Below the pieces are notes generated by a model. The model saw only the letters and a program-made list of their open reading frames with translations, searched no databases and was not told the DNA's origin. From positions 124,001 to 188,000 of the forward strand of contig WSYJ01000067.1 in NCBI GenBank assembly GCA_020186115.1: DNA of 64,000 nucleotides, in the 5' to 3' direction. This document shows, one piece after another, positions 1-12,900 of this stretch; the first letter of the stretch is position 1, and the number at the start of each line of letters is the position of its first letter. The position numbers and the translations under genes are program-made. Source of the stretch: Histomonas meleagridis (taxonomy: Eukaryota > Parabasalia > Tritrichomonadida > Dientamoebidae).

Positions 1-20
1 ACCGAAAACTGCTATTCAAG

Positions 21-3000
21 ATGAGCCTCTTGGAAAACCAAGATTTCTCGCCATCAATTAGTACAGAAATTATGGACTTAAAAGCACAAAACACAGAATT
101 AAAATCTAAGATTAAAGATCTTGAAACTAGACTTTCTTTATCACAAGAAAAATCTCAACAAGAAATTGAGAATGCAAATAAAGAATTAGCAGCCTTCAAA
201 GAACTCTCTTTGAAAACAGAAAACCAATTAACTTCAGCAACAAACAGGTTACGAACTAAATTAGATGCAAAATCTTCGGAAATAAATATTCTAGAAAAAG
301 AATGTAAAAACTTTCAAGTTCAAATTGAAAGTTTATTACAGTTTATAAATTCTAGTTCATCCCATAAATGTGAGAATTTAAATGATGCCATAATATTTAT
401 TTCAGATTTAATAACTTCATTTGAAGCAGAGAGAAATAGGGCTAGACGTCTTGAGGACCAAGGTGAAAATCACTCCACAACTATACAACAATTAGAGAAC
501 CAAATCCAGAAAAAAGATAATGAAATTCGAAAGCTTAAACAAGCACTTAAAAAGACCAAAAATACAATTTCTCAAGAAGAATTTACCAAAGCTCTTGAGG
601 AAGCCACACAAGCTCTTACCAAGAAATACAAATCCAAAATCCATAAATTAAATGAAATCATTCGATCACAAGATGCAAATCTTGAAACGCACACAGATAC
701 ATTCAGTGAATCAATTCCATCAATTGAACGTGAAGAAGCTCCCAAAGATAATTTGAAGCAATTATATGAATCCAAAATTTCCATTCTCGAAAACAATCTT
801 AATATGAAAGAAGAAGAGCTCAAACAAAAAGAAGACGAAATCAATGAAACTAATGAACAAATACAACTTATTTCCGATGATTTTAATGAACTTAAAAACA
901 AGTTTAGATCGACACTTTCGCAATTATCACAAAAACGTGAACTTGTAAAAGGACTTAAAACACTTGCGAAACAGAATAATAAAACAATACAACAATTAAC
1001 AGAAGATTGTAATAACAAAGACACTGAATTAGCACAAAAAGAAACAGTTATTAATGAATTAAAACTAAAAATTTGTGAATTAGAAAACCAAAACATAAAA
1101 GAAGAAATATCAAATGAAAACATTGAACAAAATGATAATAATAATGAAATCGAAAAGTATAAACAAGTAATAGCATCACTTGAAACATTATGTAATTCAC
1201 AAAGTAATGAAATAATTGGATTACAAAGTCAACGAAATGAAATTTTATATCAGTTAAATCAATATGATAAAATACTTTCATTAATGAATGACGCAATACA
1301 AAGGATTGACACCGAGAAGAAAAATATACAAATAGAAAATGATAAAATCAAAAATGATATTTTAACAAAGCAAAATCAAAATCAAAAAGAAATGAATTTA
1401 ATTATTGATGAAATAATTGACGAAATTGAAGACGAAGAAATTCATGAAAAAATTGAATCACTTTCCCCAGAAACAAAACCGTCGGAAATTGTTAAGAAAT
1501 TATACAAAATTTTGACAGAATATTACCAAGAAAAAATTGAAATGATTCAATCGGATTCCACACAAAATTCAATGCATTCAAATCTTCAGAAAAAGTACGA
1601 TATGTTATTGTCACATTTTGATAATACGCAACGATACATTAAATCGATTATTAATAGTCAAACAATTGAAATGGATCAAAATAAACGTAATGAGTTATTA
1701 ACAATCTGTACTCGAATCGGACGATTTATTGAAGAACATAATATTAATCTTCCAATAATTACTGATTCAATATTTATACCCGATGAAATTAAAGAACCTG
1801 AAAAAGTTGCGAAAATATTTTTACAATTTGTAACAGAAGAAGAATTAGAACAATCACCTCTTCATGAATTATTTATTTTATTTTTATGTGTCTCACAATT
1901 AAATTATTTATTAGTTTCTAATAATAATACATCGTTACATGGTTCAATGCGAATTATAAAGATACAAAAAGAATATGAACAACATATTCAAGATTTAGAA
2001 GAATGGAAATCACAACGAATTAAAGTTAGTAATGAATTAATTAAATTATTTAGTGAATATCTTGGAATAGAACCGAATGAAGAAGATTTCCAAATAATTG
2101 CAAATCAATTCATCGAAATGTTTAAAGATAATCATTACAAAGTTAATGAGAAAGAAGTTTATAATGAGAAAATTAATTCACTTGAAGAAGAAATCGAAGA
2201 ATTAAATGATAAAATTATTAATAATTCACAAATTAATGAAATTTCACATAAAGAAAATAAAAATAATAAAAATAGAACTAAAAAAGAAAAAAATGATAAA
2301 ATCGAAGTGAAAATTAATGAATTAAAAACTGAATTAGAAATTGCTAATAAAAAAATTACAGAAAACAAAAACTTATTAGAGAAGAAACAAATGAAAATAA
2401 ACGAAATAGAAAACGATAAACAAATTCTTGAAAAAGAAAATGAAGAACTAAAGAATCAAACTCATGAATTACAACTTAAAATTATCGAAAACGAATCAAC
2501 AAACAAAGAATTGCAAAATGAATTTGATGAAATTGTTACACAAAATAACAAATTAAATGAAAAAAACGAAAACTTGAAAAACATTAAAAAAGAATTAAAG
2601 ACAAAATTAAATGAAAGTTCGAATAATAACTCGAAAATTCTAAATGAAATTAAACAACGTAATGAAGAACTTATTGATAAATATCAAATTTCATTAAACA
2701 ATTTAACAAATGATTACAAAATGTCTCAAAACTCATTAAAGAATGCGCAAGAAGAAATCAAAAAATTTAATGAAATTAAACAAAATTTAATTGTGAAAAA
2801 TAATAAACTTCAATTATCAAATAAAACATTAAATATTAAATTACAAACTACATTAGAAGCATTAAATCGTGAGAAATTGGCTTCGGAAGCTAAACAAAAT
2901 TCAATTATTTTTGCAATGAAAACTCAAAACAATTTAAACGATGAAAAACAAAACGAAATAATCAAAAAGTGCCGGGAGACGTTTATTAAACTTTTGTCAG

Positions 3001-3644
3001 AAATTTTCAATGCTTCTGAAATTTCGGATTCAGAAGTTTACGAAATGTTGAACGTTATCGATCAGAAAATTGAAGAAAGAAAAAATGAAGCAAAATATAT
3101 AAATGAAGCTTTAAGATTGAAGAAGAAATATAAAATAAATTCATTAAAAGAGCATATGGAAACTATTAATCAAATATTAAAGAAACAAAATAGACAAATT
3201 GAAAACATATCAGAAAAAATAATTAAACTTACAAATGAAAATGATAAGTTTAAAGCAGAAAATATGAAACTTGATAAACTTAAAAATGAAGCTAATGGTT
3301 GGTATACTTGGGGACAAAGTTTGGTTCATCAGATTTATGAAAATGGAAATACAAGAATGCCAATCGATGAATTAAAGAAGCGTATTGAAGACGCTATCAT
3401 TTGTTCATTCGACCAGAAGAGTATTGTACGGAAATTAGAGATACTTCGCTCGGAAAAGAGAATTATAACAACGAAGAACTTGAACGATAAAAGAAAAAGT
3501 GAAAAGGTGAAATCACTGCGACCGTTACTGTTGACGTTGATGTTTGTAAATCGACTTCAGAGACATAGTGGAAATGCTCCTTCAGTAATCCCACCAATTC
3601 ATTTGAGTGCTGCCAAAACACAACCAATTATCCATTATGAATAA
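21..3644 (+). CDS. Giant coiled-coil protein
   Basis: The 1207-residue protein is almost entirely Glu/Lys/Asn/Gln-rich heptad sequence from about residue 15 to 1100, broken by a less charged stretch near residues 520-680 that may be globular. The final ~70 residues are basic and coil-poor, with a hydrophobic patch (LRPLLLTLMFVNRL). I recognise no catalytic motif, signal peptide or membrane span. Long coiled coils of this kind in trichomonads usually serve the cytoskeleton, basal body or Golgi, but nothing here decides between them. The ATG is the first in frame and follows only 20 bases of window, so the promoter is not visible. The next gene follows in the same direction after about 220 bases. 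The ORF is certain; the function is unknown. Confidence 0.85.
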   Translation: MSLLENQDFSPSISTEIMDLKAQNTELKSKIKDLETRLSLSQEKSQQEIENANKELAAFKELSLKTENQLTSATNRLRTKLDAKSSEINILEKECKNFQVQIESLLQFINSSSSHKCENLNDAIIFISDLITSFEAERNRARRLEDQGENHSTTIQQLENQIQKKDNEIRKLKQALKKTKNTISQEEFTKALEEATQALTKKYKSKIHKLNEIIRSQDANLETHTDTFSESIPSIEREEAPKDNLKQLYESKISILENNLNMKEEELKQKEDEINETNEQIQLISDDFNELKNKFRSTLSQLSQKRELVKGLKTLAKQNNKTIQQLTEDCNNKDTELAQKETVINELKLKICELENQNIKEEISNENIEQNDNNNEIEKYKQVIASLETLCNSQSNEIIGLQSQRNEILYQLNQYDKILSLMNDAIQRIDTEKKNIQIENDKIKNDILTKQNQNQKEMNLIIDEIIDEIEDEEIHEKIESLSPETKPSEIVKKLYKILTEYYQEKIEMIQSDSTQNSMHSNLQKKYDMLLSHFDNTQRYIKSIINSQTIEMDQNKRNELLTICTRIGRFIEEHNINLPIITDSIFIPDEIKEPEKVAKIFLQFVTEEELEQSPLHELFILFLCVSQLNYLLVSNNNTSLHGSMRIIKIQKEYEQHIQDLEEWKSQRIKVSNELIKLFSEYLGIEPNEEDFQIIANQFIEMFKDNHYKVNEKEVYNEKINSLEEEIEELNDKIINNSQINEISHKENKNNKNRTKKEKNDKIEVKINELKTELEIANKKITENKNLLEKKQMKINEIENDKQILEKENEELKNQTHELQLKIIENESTNKELQNEFDEIVTQNNKLNEKNENLKNIKKELKTKLNESSNNNSKILNEIKQRNEELIDKYQISLNNLTNDYKMSQNSLKNAQEEIKKFNEIKQNLIVKNNKLQLSNKTLNIKLQTTLEALNREKLASEAKQNSIIFAMKTQNNLNDEKQNEIIKKCRETFIKLLSEIFNASEISDSEVYEMLNVIDQKIEERKNEAKYINEALRLKKKYKINSLKEHMETINQILKKQNRQIENISEKIIKLTNENDKFKAENMKLDKLKNEANGWYTWGQSLVHQIYENGNTRMPIDELKKRIEDAIICSFDQKSIVRKLEILRSEKRIITTKNLNDKRKSEKVKSLRPLLLTLMFVNRLQRHSGNAPSVIPPIHLSAAKTQPIIHYE

Positions 3645-3865
3645 CTAAAAACTGTCTTTTTTGATTTTGATGCATTGAAAAGTATAACTGAAAAATTATG
3701 TAACATAATGAATACATTACTTATAGATAAATTATTTTTATTAAAACACTCTAATTGAAGGTGTTTAGACCTCAAGCTTTAACTGGAGCAATTTTCTGGA
3801 AATCCACTTTTTGATAGATATCATAGAATAAATTCAATCTTCAAAAAAAATAAGAAGATTTTTTC

Positions 3866-4849
3866 ATGAAAAAAACATTTTCAGATTATGAAAAAGATGT
3901 CGTAAAATACAAACCTGAAATTGAAAATGATTTACAACAAGAATCTACCAAGCGACGTGCGTTTCAAAAAATATTTTATCTTATTCCATCATATTTGAAA
4001 CCAGTTGAAAGAATTAAATCTGTACTTAAATGTTTGACTTCTAATCCAGAATCCATTGTCGAATATATTACAGTTGACCCTGAAAAAATTAAATCTCTTT
4101 TATCAAATCAACAACCTTTTCCTACATTCGATTTAATTGTAATCACATGTGTTCTTATTTTCGATACAGACAAAACGCAAGACCACTTATTTCAAATTTT
4201 TTGCTATTGTATTAATATTTATGAGTATCTTAAAGAAATGGATCCACAAGAAAAAGTTTATCTTAATGACAGTAATAAAGATGATTGCAGTTATACTGTA
4301 GGTGAAGCCATGACTGTTATTAATCGACGATTATGTTTTCTGATAGAATTATTAATAACCACATATCATGATTCTACGCCCAAACAATTCATAACTCATT
4401 TTCTTGAGTCACCTTTAATACAGTCTCTTAATCTTCATTATAATGATCAGACATTATCAGTAATTGGTCGGGTCCTCCTCTTGAATGGAGAGATTGAAGA
4501 ATCCGAAGAATACTTTAACTCAGTACAAAACGTCGAACTTAAGACGATGAACAAAGGGATTAAGTTATTATTTGAGTGTAAATTTGTTGATGCAAAAAAT
4601 TGTTTTGAAGAAATTAATGACCCGATTGCGAAAGCTTATCAAGCTGTCTGCTTAGTGTACATTGGGCAGATTGAGGAAGCTTATAAAATAATGGTGAATT
4701 TGAAGAGAGAAGAATTAGGTAATGAAATAAAGATTTCATTATGGGCTTCGTTTAATGATTTCTTTGCGTATATTTGTAATATAACGGGAAAACAATATGA
4801 AAACGTAAATGATGAAGAATATTTCCCAATAACTAAAAAAATAAAATAA
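3866..4849 (+). CDS. TRAPPC12-like TPR protein (putative TRAPP subunit)
   Basis: The 327-residue protein has a helical N-terminal half and a C-terminal run of TPR-type helix pairs from about residue 170. The order of motifs in that half resembles human TRAPPC12 as I know it: an Arg-rich helix (NRRLCFLIELLI), then a repeat with IGRVLLLNGEIEESEEYF, then one with YQAVCLVYIGQIEEAY, then a short LW-ASFNDFF helix. TRAPPC12 is a subunit of the TRAPP III tethering complex in ER-Golgi traffic and autophagy. This protein is much shorter because the long disordered N terminus is absent. The assignment rests on motif order read by eye; a generic TPR protein is the alternative. A CCACTTTTTG element lies about 60 bases before the ATG. 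Confidence 0.6.
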   Translation: MKKTFSDYEKDVVKYKPEIENDLQQESTKRRAFQKIFYLIPSYLKPVERIKSVLKCLTSNPESIVEYITVDPEKIKSLLSNQQPFPTFDLIVITCVLIFDTDKTQDHLFQIFCYCINIYEYLKEMDPQEKVYLNDSNKDDCSYTVGEAMTVINRRLCFLIELLITTYHDSTPKQFITHFLESPLIQSLNLHYNDQTLSVIGRVLLLNGEIEESEEYFNSVQNVELKTMNKGIKLLFECKFVDAKNCFEEINDPIAKAYQAVCLVYIGQIEEAYKIMVNLKREELGNEIKISLWASFNDFFAYICNITGKQYENVNDEEYFPITKKIK

Positions 4850-5093
4850 AGCTTTTCTATAATTATTTTTTTCTTAGAGACGACATAAAGTTTCAAATAA
4901 TTCATTTATTAATTTGTAAAAATGATTTGTGTGACAAAATAGTTAATCATTTATAAGAAGCGCATTTATGATAACATTTTTATTAAAAAATGTGTATTTT
5001 TATATCCCATATTATGGAACTATTTTTATGATGTAGGAAATTCAGACTGAATTTGCTTTGAACAATTCTTCATTGAATAAAAGTGGCAAAATT

Positions 5094-5101
5094 TCACTTT
5101 T
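5094..5101 (+). promoter_or_regulatory. TCACTTTT initiator-like element
   Basis: TCACTTTT fits the trichomonad initiator pattern TCA(+1)PyT(T/A). If the A is the transcription start, the leader of the nitroreductase mRNA is about 33 nt. The same octamer precedes several unrelated genes in this window. Confidence 0.45.
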
Positions 5102-5128
5102 CTTTACTTCGTCAAATTCACCATTTTA

Positions 5129-5689
5129 ATGGACGTGTTACAGGCAATCGAAACAAGAAGAACAGTTCGCCAATACCAAGCAGATTATACGATCCCAAAG
5201 GAAGACCTCCAAAAAATTGTGGACATAGCTTTAAGTTCACCAACTGGAATGAATGCGCAAGGAATTGATCTTGTTGTTTGCACTAACCGCGCCAAAATTG
5301 ATGAGGCCACAATGATAACATTCCACTCATGGGATGAAGCTAAACAAGCAAGATGGAACAACCGAAAACAAGATTATGGTGTTAAAAATGTTGTTAGCTG
5401 TGATGCATCTTGCATTGTATTCCTTGTTAAGAATGAAAGGGCTGATCCTAACTACGTTGAAATTGATGCCGGTATTATGTCAATGGCAATAATGGAAGCT
5501 ACAAGACATTTTGGATTGCAAACAATGTGCCTTGGTGCTTTACTTTGGGGTGACAAAGCAGGCCTTGAGAAATGCCTTGGTATTGAAGAAGGCAAAATGG
5601 TAATGGCTGTTGCAATTGGAAAACCAATTGAAGGCGAATTGAAGCTTATAGATAAGAAGCAACTTTGCAAAGCCACTTACATCGAGTAA
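5129..5689 (+). CDS. Nitroreductase family protein (FMN flavoprotein)
   Basis: The 186-residue product is a complete small nitroreductase. The N-terminal ETRRTVRQY (residues 8-16) and SPTGMNAQ (about 37-44) match the FMN-phosphate and FMN-ring binding segments of the family. The central DAGIMSMAIMEATRHFGLQT is the usual dimer and substrate helix, followed by GALLWGD and a C-terminal AIGKP. Such enzymes reduce nitro compounds or quinones with NAD(P)H. In trichomonads related enzymes (ntr4, ntr6) are linked to metronidazole activation, but I cannot say which paralogue this is. No obvious hydrogenosomal presequence is present. The ATG at 5129 is chosen because the family N terminus begins there; a TCACTTTT initiator-like motif sits at 5094-5101. 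Confidence 0.85.
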   Translation: MDVLQAIETRRTVRQYQADYTIPKEDLQKIVDIALSSPTGMNAQGIDLVVCTNRAKIDEATMITFHSWDEAKQARWNNRKQDYGVKNVVSCDASCIVFLVKNERADPNYVEIDAGIMSMAIMEATRHFGLQTMCLGALLWGDKAGLEKCLGIEEGKMVMAVAIGKPIEGELKLIDKKQLCKATYIE

Positions 5690-5899
5690 ACGTTCGTAAT
5701 CTCGTTTTTCAAAAACAAATTTTCAAATTTACAAAAATTAATTTCAAATATTTTCTTTTTAAGGATATAATGATGTTCGCTAGCGAGTTATATTTGGTGA
5801 AATTGATTTTAAATAAATGCTTTTGAGTGTTTTTTATTGATTTATTTTTATAAAAAGTAATTTTTTCATATAACATTTCATTAATTAAAATTTTTTTGG

Positions 5900-6934
5900 A
5901 TGTCTTTAATTGTTGCTGGATATAATTCTTCATATCAACTTGCCACAGAAAGTAATGGAAGAGATAATGAAGATGATCCATGTGTTATTGAACCAAAAAC
6001 TGTAGAAATAGAAACATCAAATCTGGTTTTCATTTCTCTAGGTTGTGATCACACTTTATTTTTATATAGTGATGGAACAGTCTTTGGTGTTGGTGCAAAA
6101 CAATTCTTTTTAGAGAAAGGAGAAGGAAACACTAAAACGCCAATTTTAATTCCAATACCAAATAATGAACCAGTTAAATGGATTTATGCTGGAATGAAAT
6201 TTTCGGCTTTTTTAACAATCAATGGTAATGTTTATTTACATACACACAAATTATTATTAAAAGATATTGTATATTTATCCGGAGCAGCAAGTAAACCATA
6301 CATGATTGACAAAGATGGTGTAATCCACAAGCTAAAGAATATCCATACACCAGACAGTATTCTTCATTTCCAACTTCCAATGCCAGCATATGATGTATGT
6401 GGTGGAAAGAAGAGTGCATTAGCAATTTCAACCCAAGGGAAGCTTTATGGGTACTACAAGCTGAATCCCACTGGTCGAAAAGAGTTTGATCTTATCACAG
6501 AATTATCTTCATATAATTTCAAACGTGTTTTTGGGCGTGCAGAACTTATTGGTGCACTTAGAGAAGATGGAGTTGGGTATATTGCTAATGTACCAAAGAC
6601 CAACAAACTTAAAGAACATCCATCTGATGGACAAATAATTGTATCGATGGAAATTGGTTTTCGTACATGTTTTATACGATATGAAAATGGTGACATTCAA
6701 TGTTTTGGGAATAATGGTTCAGCACAATTAATGCTTGGGAAACTAAGTGAACGTGAAAATCCACAATTTCTCCATCTTCAAGGAGTCAAACACATTTTTA
6801 CAGGAAATTGTCATACAATAGCGACATTATTTGATTTAGAATACAAGCATCCGGGTATGGTTTATTTCGAAATCGGGAAAAATGAGGGTTCTGCTCAATC
6901 AGTTGAGAAATTGTTGAAATTTCTCAACGAATAA
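5900..6934 (+). CDS. RCC1-like beta-propeller protein
   Basis: The 344-residue protein shows RCC1 repeats: GYNSSYQLA near residue 8, then LGCDHTLFLYSDGTVFGVG, and near the C terminus a blade reading MEIGFRTCFIRYENGDIQCFGNNGSAQLM followed by GNCHTIATLF. RCC1 proteins can be Ran exchange factors or scaffolds. Here several blades are degenerate and no guanine-exchange activity can be claimed. RCC1-like propellers with unknown partners are common in trichomonads. The start is the first ATG, preceded by a very A/T-rich leader. The gene converges with the BEACH gene, the two stop codons being only about 30 bases apart. Confidence 0.75.
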   Translation: MSLIVAGYNSSYQLATESNGRDNEDDPCVIEPKTVEIETSNLVFISLGCDHTLFLYSDGTVFGVGAKQFFLEKGEGNTKTPILIPIPNNEPVKWIYAGMKFSAFLTINGNVYLHTHKLLLKDIVYLSGAASKPYMIDKDGVIHKLKNIHTPDSILHFQLPMPAYDVCGGKKSALAISTQGKLYGYYKLNPTGRKEFDLITELSSYNFKRVFGRAELIGALREDGVGYIANVPKTNKLKEHPSDGQIIVSMEIGFRTCFIRYENGDIQCFGNNGSAQLMLGKLSERENPQFLHLQGVKHIFTGNCHTIATLFDLEYKHPGMVYFEIGKNEGSAQSVEKLLKFLNE

Positions 6935-6966
6935 ACCGCTTTTTTATGTACATTACACAGCTTTTT

Positions 6967-9900
6967 CTAAACAATATTTGCATAAACCAAATCACCATTT
7001 TCTAATAAAGCAAACAAAATTTGTTTTGACGTAGAGAACGTTAAGCACTTTATGGGTGAATTCACTTCAGCATAAGCGACTCTTTGTAAGTCATAAATCT
7101 TATATAGAAATACCTTTAATGTACTCATTGCAGTACATATATAAACTGCCTGGTCATTAAACTTACACATACAACAAGAAGTTATAGCGCCAGGTATTTT
7201 ACATGAGCAAACTTTTCTTTGAGATAAATCGAATGCATCAATTGACGTTGTAACATCACCAAATGAATAAGTTTCATAAAACAATAAAACATAACCAAGG
7301 TCTGAGATTAATACTCTATTTGGAACGTAATCCAATTGGATACTTCTAATTAAAGCAGAATCCAAAACAGATGAATAAGAGAATTTTCCTGTGATATCTA
7401 CTGAAGCTATTAAATCTATTTGGAATGAATAATTCAAACAAACCAATTTAGCAGAATGAGCCAAAATTGAGGAATACATTCTTTGTTTTGTGATATCCCA
7501 TATGAATAATGATGAATCATGTGCAGATGTGACTACGTATTTATTATTCGCTCTTAATAATACAATAACTGCAGAATGTCCTTCGAATGTTTTAATGATT
7601 TTCCCTTTCGGATCATTAAAATCTATTAAATCAAAGCTTTCACTCCATGGGTTTGATACGAACAAAAGTTTTTCATTCGGTAAAATTTCGATATGATTCG
7701 ATATGATTTTCGTATCTTTTAATGTAAATGGAAAATGGAAAATGAATTTCGATGTGTTTCTAAATGTAATTTGTTGTTTCTCAAATAACTTATCAAAAGA
7801 AGCCGAATAAATTTCGCCTTGGAATTGTAAATAATTTAATTCGTTTTTCTCATCACACCAAATCTTTAATGAATCAATCGATTTCGAGATACAATAAAAG
7901 CTCAGCTTTTGTTCATCTTTAAAATTCGGCGAATTCGGTATAAATCTTCGTTGTGGATGTGCGGTGACAAACATTTTTATCGGATTAACACCGAAGTTAC
8001 CTGCATGACTTTTACACACTGATATTTCATCAGGATCTTTTAACTTTTCGAAGTATGAATGATCTGAATAAGGATGAAACAAATTTGCGTCTTCAATTTT
8101 TTGTTGTTTATAGCCGAATATTAAATCAATCCATGAATTAATATGTGATGAAACATAAGATGATTCTAAAGCTAATCGATTAATTGTTATAAATTCTTGT
8201 GGATTCTTACACCATTTCGGTAATTCGACATCATTAACATTATCACCTAAATCAAATCCATCGCTATTAATTAAAAAGTCAGGCGATGAATAAAACTCGG
8301 GAATTAGTTCACGGAAATCAGAGTTTTCTGATACACATGAAGAATATGAACTCGGAATTGATTTAAATAAACGAGAAGGATGATCGAAATGATTATTTTG
8401 AAGTTCGATATGTAATGTCGTATAAGGTTCACAACGTATTAAATAATGTAATACATATGCAGGTGTAGAATAATGGAATCGATATAAACAATCATATGGC
8501 ATATCTTTAACTTCTTCGTAAACTTCATATAAATATTTAAGTCGCGTTGGATTTAATGCGCCAATTGGTTTTGTTAAATCGCGATAATTCGTTTCATCTG
8601 TTAAATCAATTTCAGTGCTTTCATAATTACTTAATACCCATGGGAATACTGGATATTGTGCAATGTCATTAAATGATCGACCACTAAAGATGTTTAAGTA
8701 ATATAAATATTGATAATTTGTGATTTTCCCTTTCCGCCATTTCTTTAATATTCCAAGTTCTTCAAAGAATTTCGATGCTGATGAATGTTGTAAATTAGTT
8801 ACATTCATTCTTTTAAGTTTATGGAAGAATAACTTTCGATCTTGGTTCGAAAATATGAAATAATAACTTTTCCGTGTGTTTAAAAATACTTCTGCTCCGA
8901 TATCACAATGTAAATATAATCGTTTTAAGACTAAAGTAATTGAATTAAATGGAATTTCAACATATTTTTGTCTTCTTATTCTTGGTTTACCACTTGAATT
9001 AATAATTGATTCGGATTCAAATGAGAATGAGTTTATCATGAAATAAATATTTCCTTTATAAATGGAATCAACTGTTAACATTTCACATGGAATTTCTAAG
9101 ACAATGTTCTCTTGATGAATATTAGTTTCTTCATTTAATGAATTTAATGTAGAATATGTATCATTACCAAATGTATCTAAATATCGTTCAACTGTATTAT
9201 GTTCTGTTTCTGTTAATGATTGTTGTTTAGTAGCCATTGATGCATCTTTATGATCATTAAATTCATGATTAATTTTCATCTTTAGACGGCGACCAATAAC
9301 ATCAATAGTTTTCTTAAATTTCCAATGTAAAACTCCTGTATTATCACTCCAAAAGCCACCTTTCTGATAAAGCTCTGAATTTATCGATCGACAAATTCTT
9401 TCATTTAATTTAATTTTACGTAACATATTAATATTATTTTGTTCTTTTTCATTAATATATTGACATACTGAATAAGTTAATGAATTAGAATTAGGATTAA
9501 ATAATGGTGATAAATAATCATTAAGTAAGTTTTGGTTTTTCTTTGAAGTTTCTTCAAATAATTTTTGATATTTTGTATTTAAAACACCTAATTTTTGTAA
9601 TATTATACTTTCTTCAGTAGAATCACGTAATAAATTTTTAAGTAAATTTAAGCGTTTTGTATCACTAAAATAATCTTTAATGAATAATTGTAAACATTTT
9701 TTATCATTTTGTACTGCTTGAATTTTAATGAATTCATCGAAATAATTTAAAGAAAGTTGGAAATCAATCATCGATAAATAATGTATTAATGCAGAAATTA
9801 CTTCAACAATTGGAATAAATTCACCAATGAATAAAATGTTTTTAATAATTTCATGTTGATTATGTAAATAATAATCAAGAATTATTTTTGTTAATTTAAC

Positions 9901-12900
9901 ATTTAAATTCTTGTTAACAATATTAAACGTCAACAAAGGAAAACCATTTAATGATAAATAACCATAAAATAAATGTAAATCAGTGATATCGATATTATTT
10001 ATATTATTTAATTTCTTTTGATTTGGAATAAAGAATAAAAACTTTAATACTTCGATTATAACTGGAATATTTTTATTTAATGAAAATAATGTTTCTAAAA
10101 ATATTGAAATTGAAGTTTGGAAATCAAAATTACAAACTTGTGCAAATACATTTATAAAATTTATTATAATATTAATGATTGATGAATTCTCATTTAATAT
10201 CGAATTACATATTACACTTAAACATTTAATCCAATTCATTTTATCATCAATGTTCTCTTCGAAATTAGATAAAAATAAAATCCAAAATGGCCAAAAATAA
10301 CATTCGCTAATTTTAAGTTGTGAAGATTTCGATTGTAAAATTGATGTTTGGAAACTTCTCAAGAATTTCTTTAATTCATTTTTATCATATACATGTAATA
10401 AATAACAAATTTGTGGTAAAAATTGTGAACATTGTATTAATAAATTTGTTTGCTTACTAAAATTAATTGGATCTTTATTAATATCTATACCTGATCCAGG
10501 ATTAATATTACCGAAAGTTATATTAAAAAGATGTTCTAAAGTCGTTTTAGATGAAATTGTAGGTTGGAAATATGTAAAACTTTTAATGATATCTCTTGAC
10601 AACGACAACGATTTCTTCATTGAAGAAATATAAAATAAAATATTCACTGCTTTAATTCGCATGTTTTCATCAAAATGATTAAATAATTTATAAAATGGTT
10701 CATATGTAATAACTTGATCTAAAGTTTCATCAATAGGCATCATATCATAAATCATTTTTAATATTTTGACTAAATATGGTAAATTATTAGTAGATACTAT
10801 AGATAATAATAAACTTTCGGAATCTTCTTTAGTAAATTGATGACCTCTAATTTTTTTAATTAGATTTAAACAGATTTCAGTTGTCTTTTCATTTAATTCA
10901 AGATTATCAAATGATAAAAGTAATGATCTAAATGAACAAATCGATAAATAAAAGTTCTTATTATGACTTATAATTGTTGGTAAATAATTCTCTAATATAC
11001 TATGGAATATGTTTTCATTATTTTTCCATAGAAGCCAATTACACCAAATATTTAATAAGATTTCCGACTTTAATTCATTTGATTTACAAGTAACATAAAT
11101 TTCAGTAAATAGTTTTAATGTTTCTTCTGTTACATTTTCGGGTAATTTCGCAGATATTATATTAAAGAATTGTTGATCAATTAACATTTCTTCTTTAGAT
11201 AATAATATATATTTAATTGTCGTTAATAATGAATTGAAATATTGTATCGAATTGTTTTTAGCGATATCAAATAATGGTAATAATATTTGAATTCCGCCAC
11301 AATTCGATATGGAATTTAATACATTTAATGTGAAAAATACATAATTACCTTCGAAATAAGCTGATCCATATTTATCATTGCCTTGAAATGTATTTGTGCA
11401 AATACCTTTTTCCATAACTTGCGCAGAATAACATGCGACAATGTTACCTTGTTCATAAAATGTTATTTTATTTACGTCACATGGTGTACCAGTAAATTTA
11501 AATGAGACTAAATTCGGATTAAATATAAATCGTTTGTTAGTTTTATATCGACCAATTACATTATTATTAACTGTTGATAAAACATTATCACCTTTAATTG
11601 ATACATCAATGTTATACCAATTAAAAGGTTTAAAGTCATATTGAATATGAAATTGTGATGATGCAAATGATAAATACATTTGTCCATTATTTAAAAATAA
11701 ATGTACATATTGATGTCCATGTGATATTTCATTAGATAATGTAAATATTTGATGTGAATCCTTAAACGCTTCTTTACCAAATCGAATGATAAATGACATA
11801 CCAAATTTAGGATCAATTTTAAATCTGTTTATTGTAAAATATGATTTCTTTCCATCAAAATGAAAAAATGAATGTGTTCCTGAATTCCGTGATGATATAT
11901 CAATTAATTGATTAAAAACATTTAATATTGTTAATGATTCATTTGTATTCTTTTGGATAGATTTTAAAAAAGCTTTTAAATCATCTGAACTAAATGATGC
12001 AGAGCCAATTAAATTTAATAAATCTAATAATAACTTTTTGTTTTTCGTTTGTTTATCTATTTTTTCTAATATTTTTGGTATTAAATTTGTTTGCGAACAA
12101 TTAAAACAATTAATTTGTGACGTTTCACAAAGTTTTAATAATAATTCATAAATTTCATTTTCGAAATTTGTATTATCGACAATTGTAGTTAAGATATGTA
12201 ATCCTTCGATATTAGAAATATCATTTGTATTAAGAAATGTTAAATCTTTTACTAAATTTATAGTTTCTTGTGTAACTTTTGATCGACTAAATATAGTTTC
12301 CCAAGTTTGATGAAAGTTCCAATGTGAATTTTGTGTTTCATTTGAAAACAATTGTGATGAAATACAAAGTTTAACTAAAAACTTAAAAATGGAAATCGAA
12401 AAATTAAAATCGTTTGAAGATAAAGCGATTTTTTGAAATGATGAAATTACAGAAGATGAAATTAAACATTTACAAAGTGATTGTAAATCATATTGTTCAA
12501 TATTTTCCATCATTTTCGTTATACCCAAAATTAATTTTTTCCAATTTGTATCATTAGCATTAATTAAAGAAGAACATAAAATTCCATTAATGTTTTCAAT
12601 TACTTCATTCATTATAGGCTTAGATAATGTTAAAGAAATTAAATGTAAAATTGTATCTTGTAATTTAATCTCGAATAATAATGATAATATATAACCTCTT
12701 CTTTCATTAGTACCAAATATTTGTTCAATTCCATCTTTAACAGAAGCAAGAGAAAATATTATAGAGAAAAGTCGTGTTCTTAATTCAACTATTTCTGGTA
12801 TTGGTTTACTTAATATTAAAGTTGACTTAAACTTTAAATCCATTTTAAATAACTCATCTAAAAAACTTGTGTTCTTTATTACATCGATAAAATAATTTGG

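Noticed and set aside
5083-5268. 61-codon frame overlapping the start of the nitroreductase gene
   Set aside because: Out of frame with the conserved protein, starts before the family N terminus and has no features of its own.
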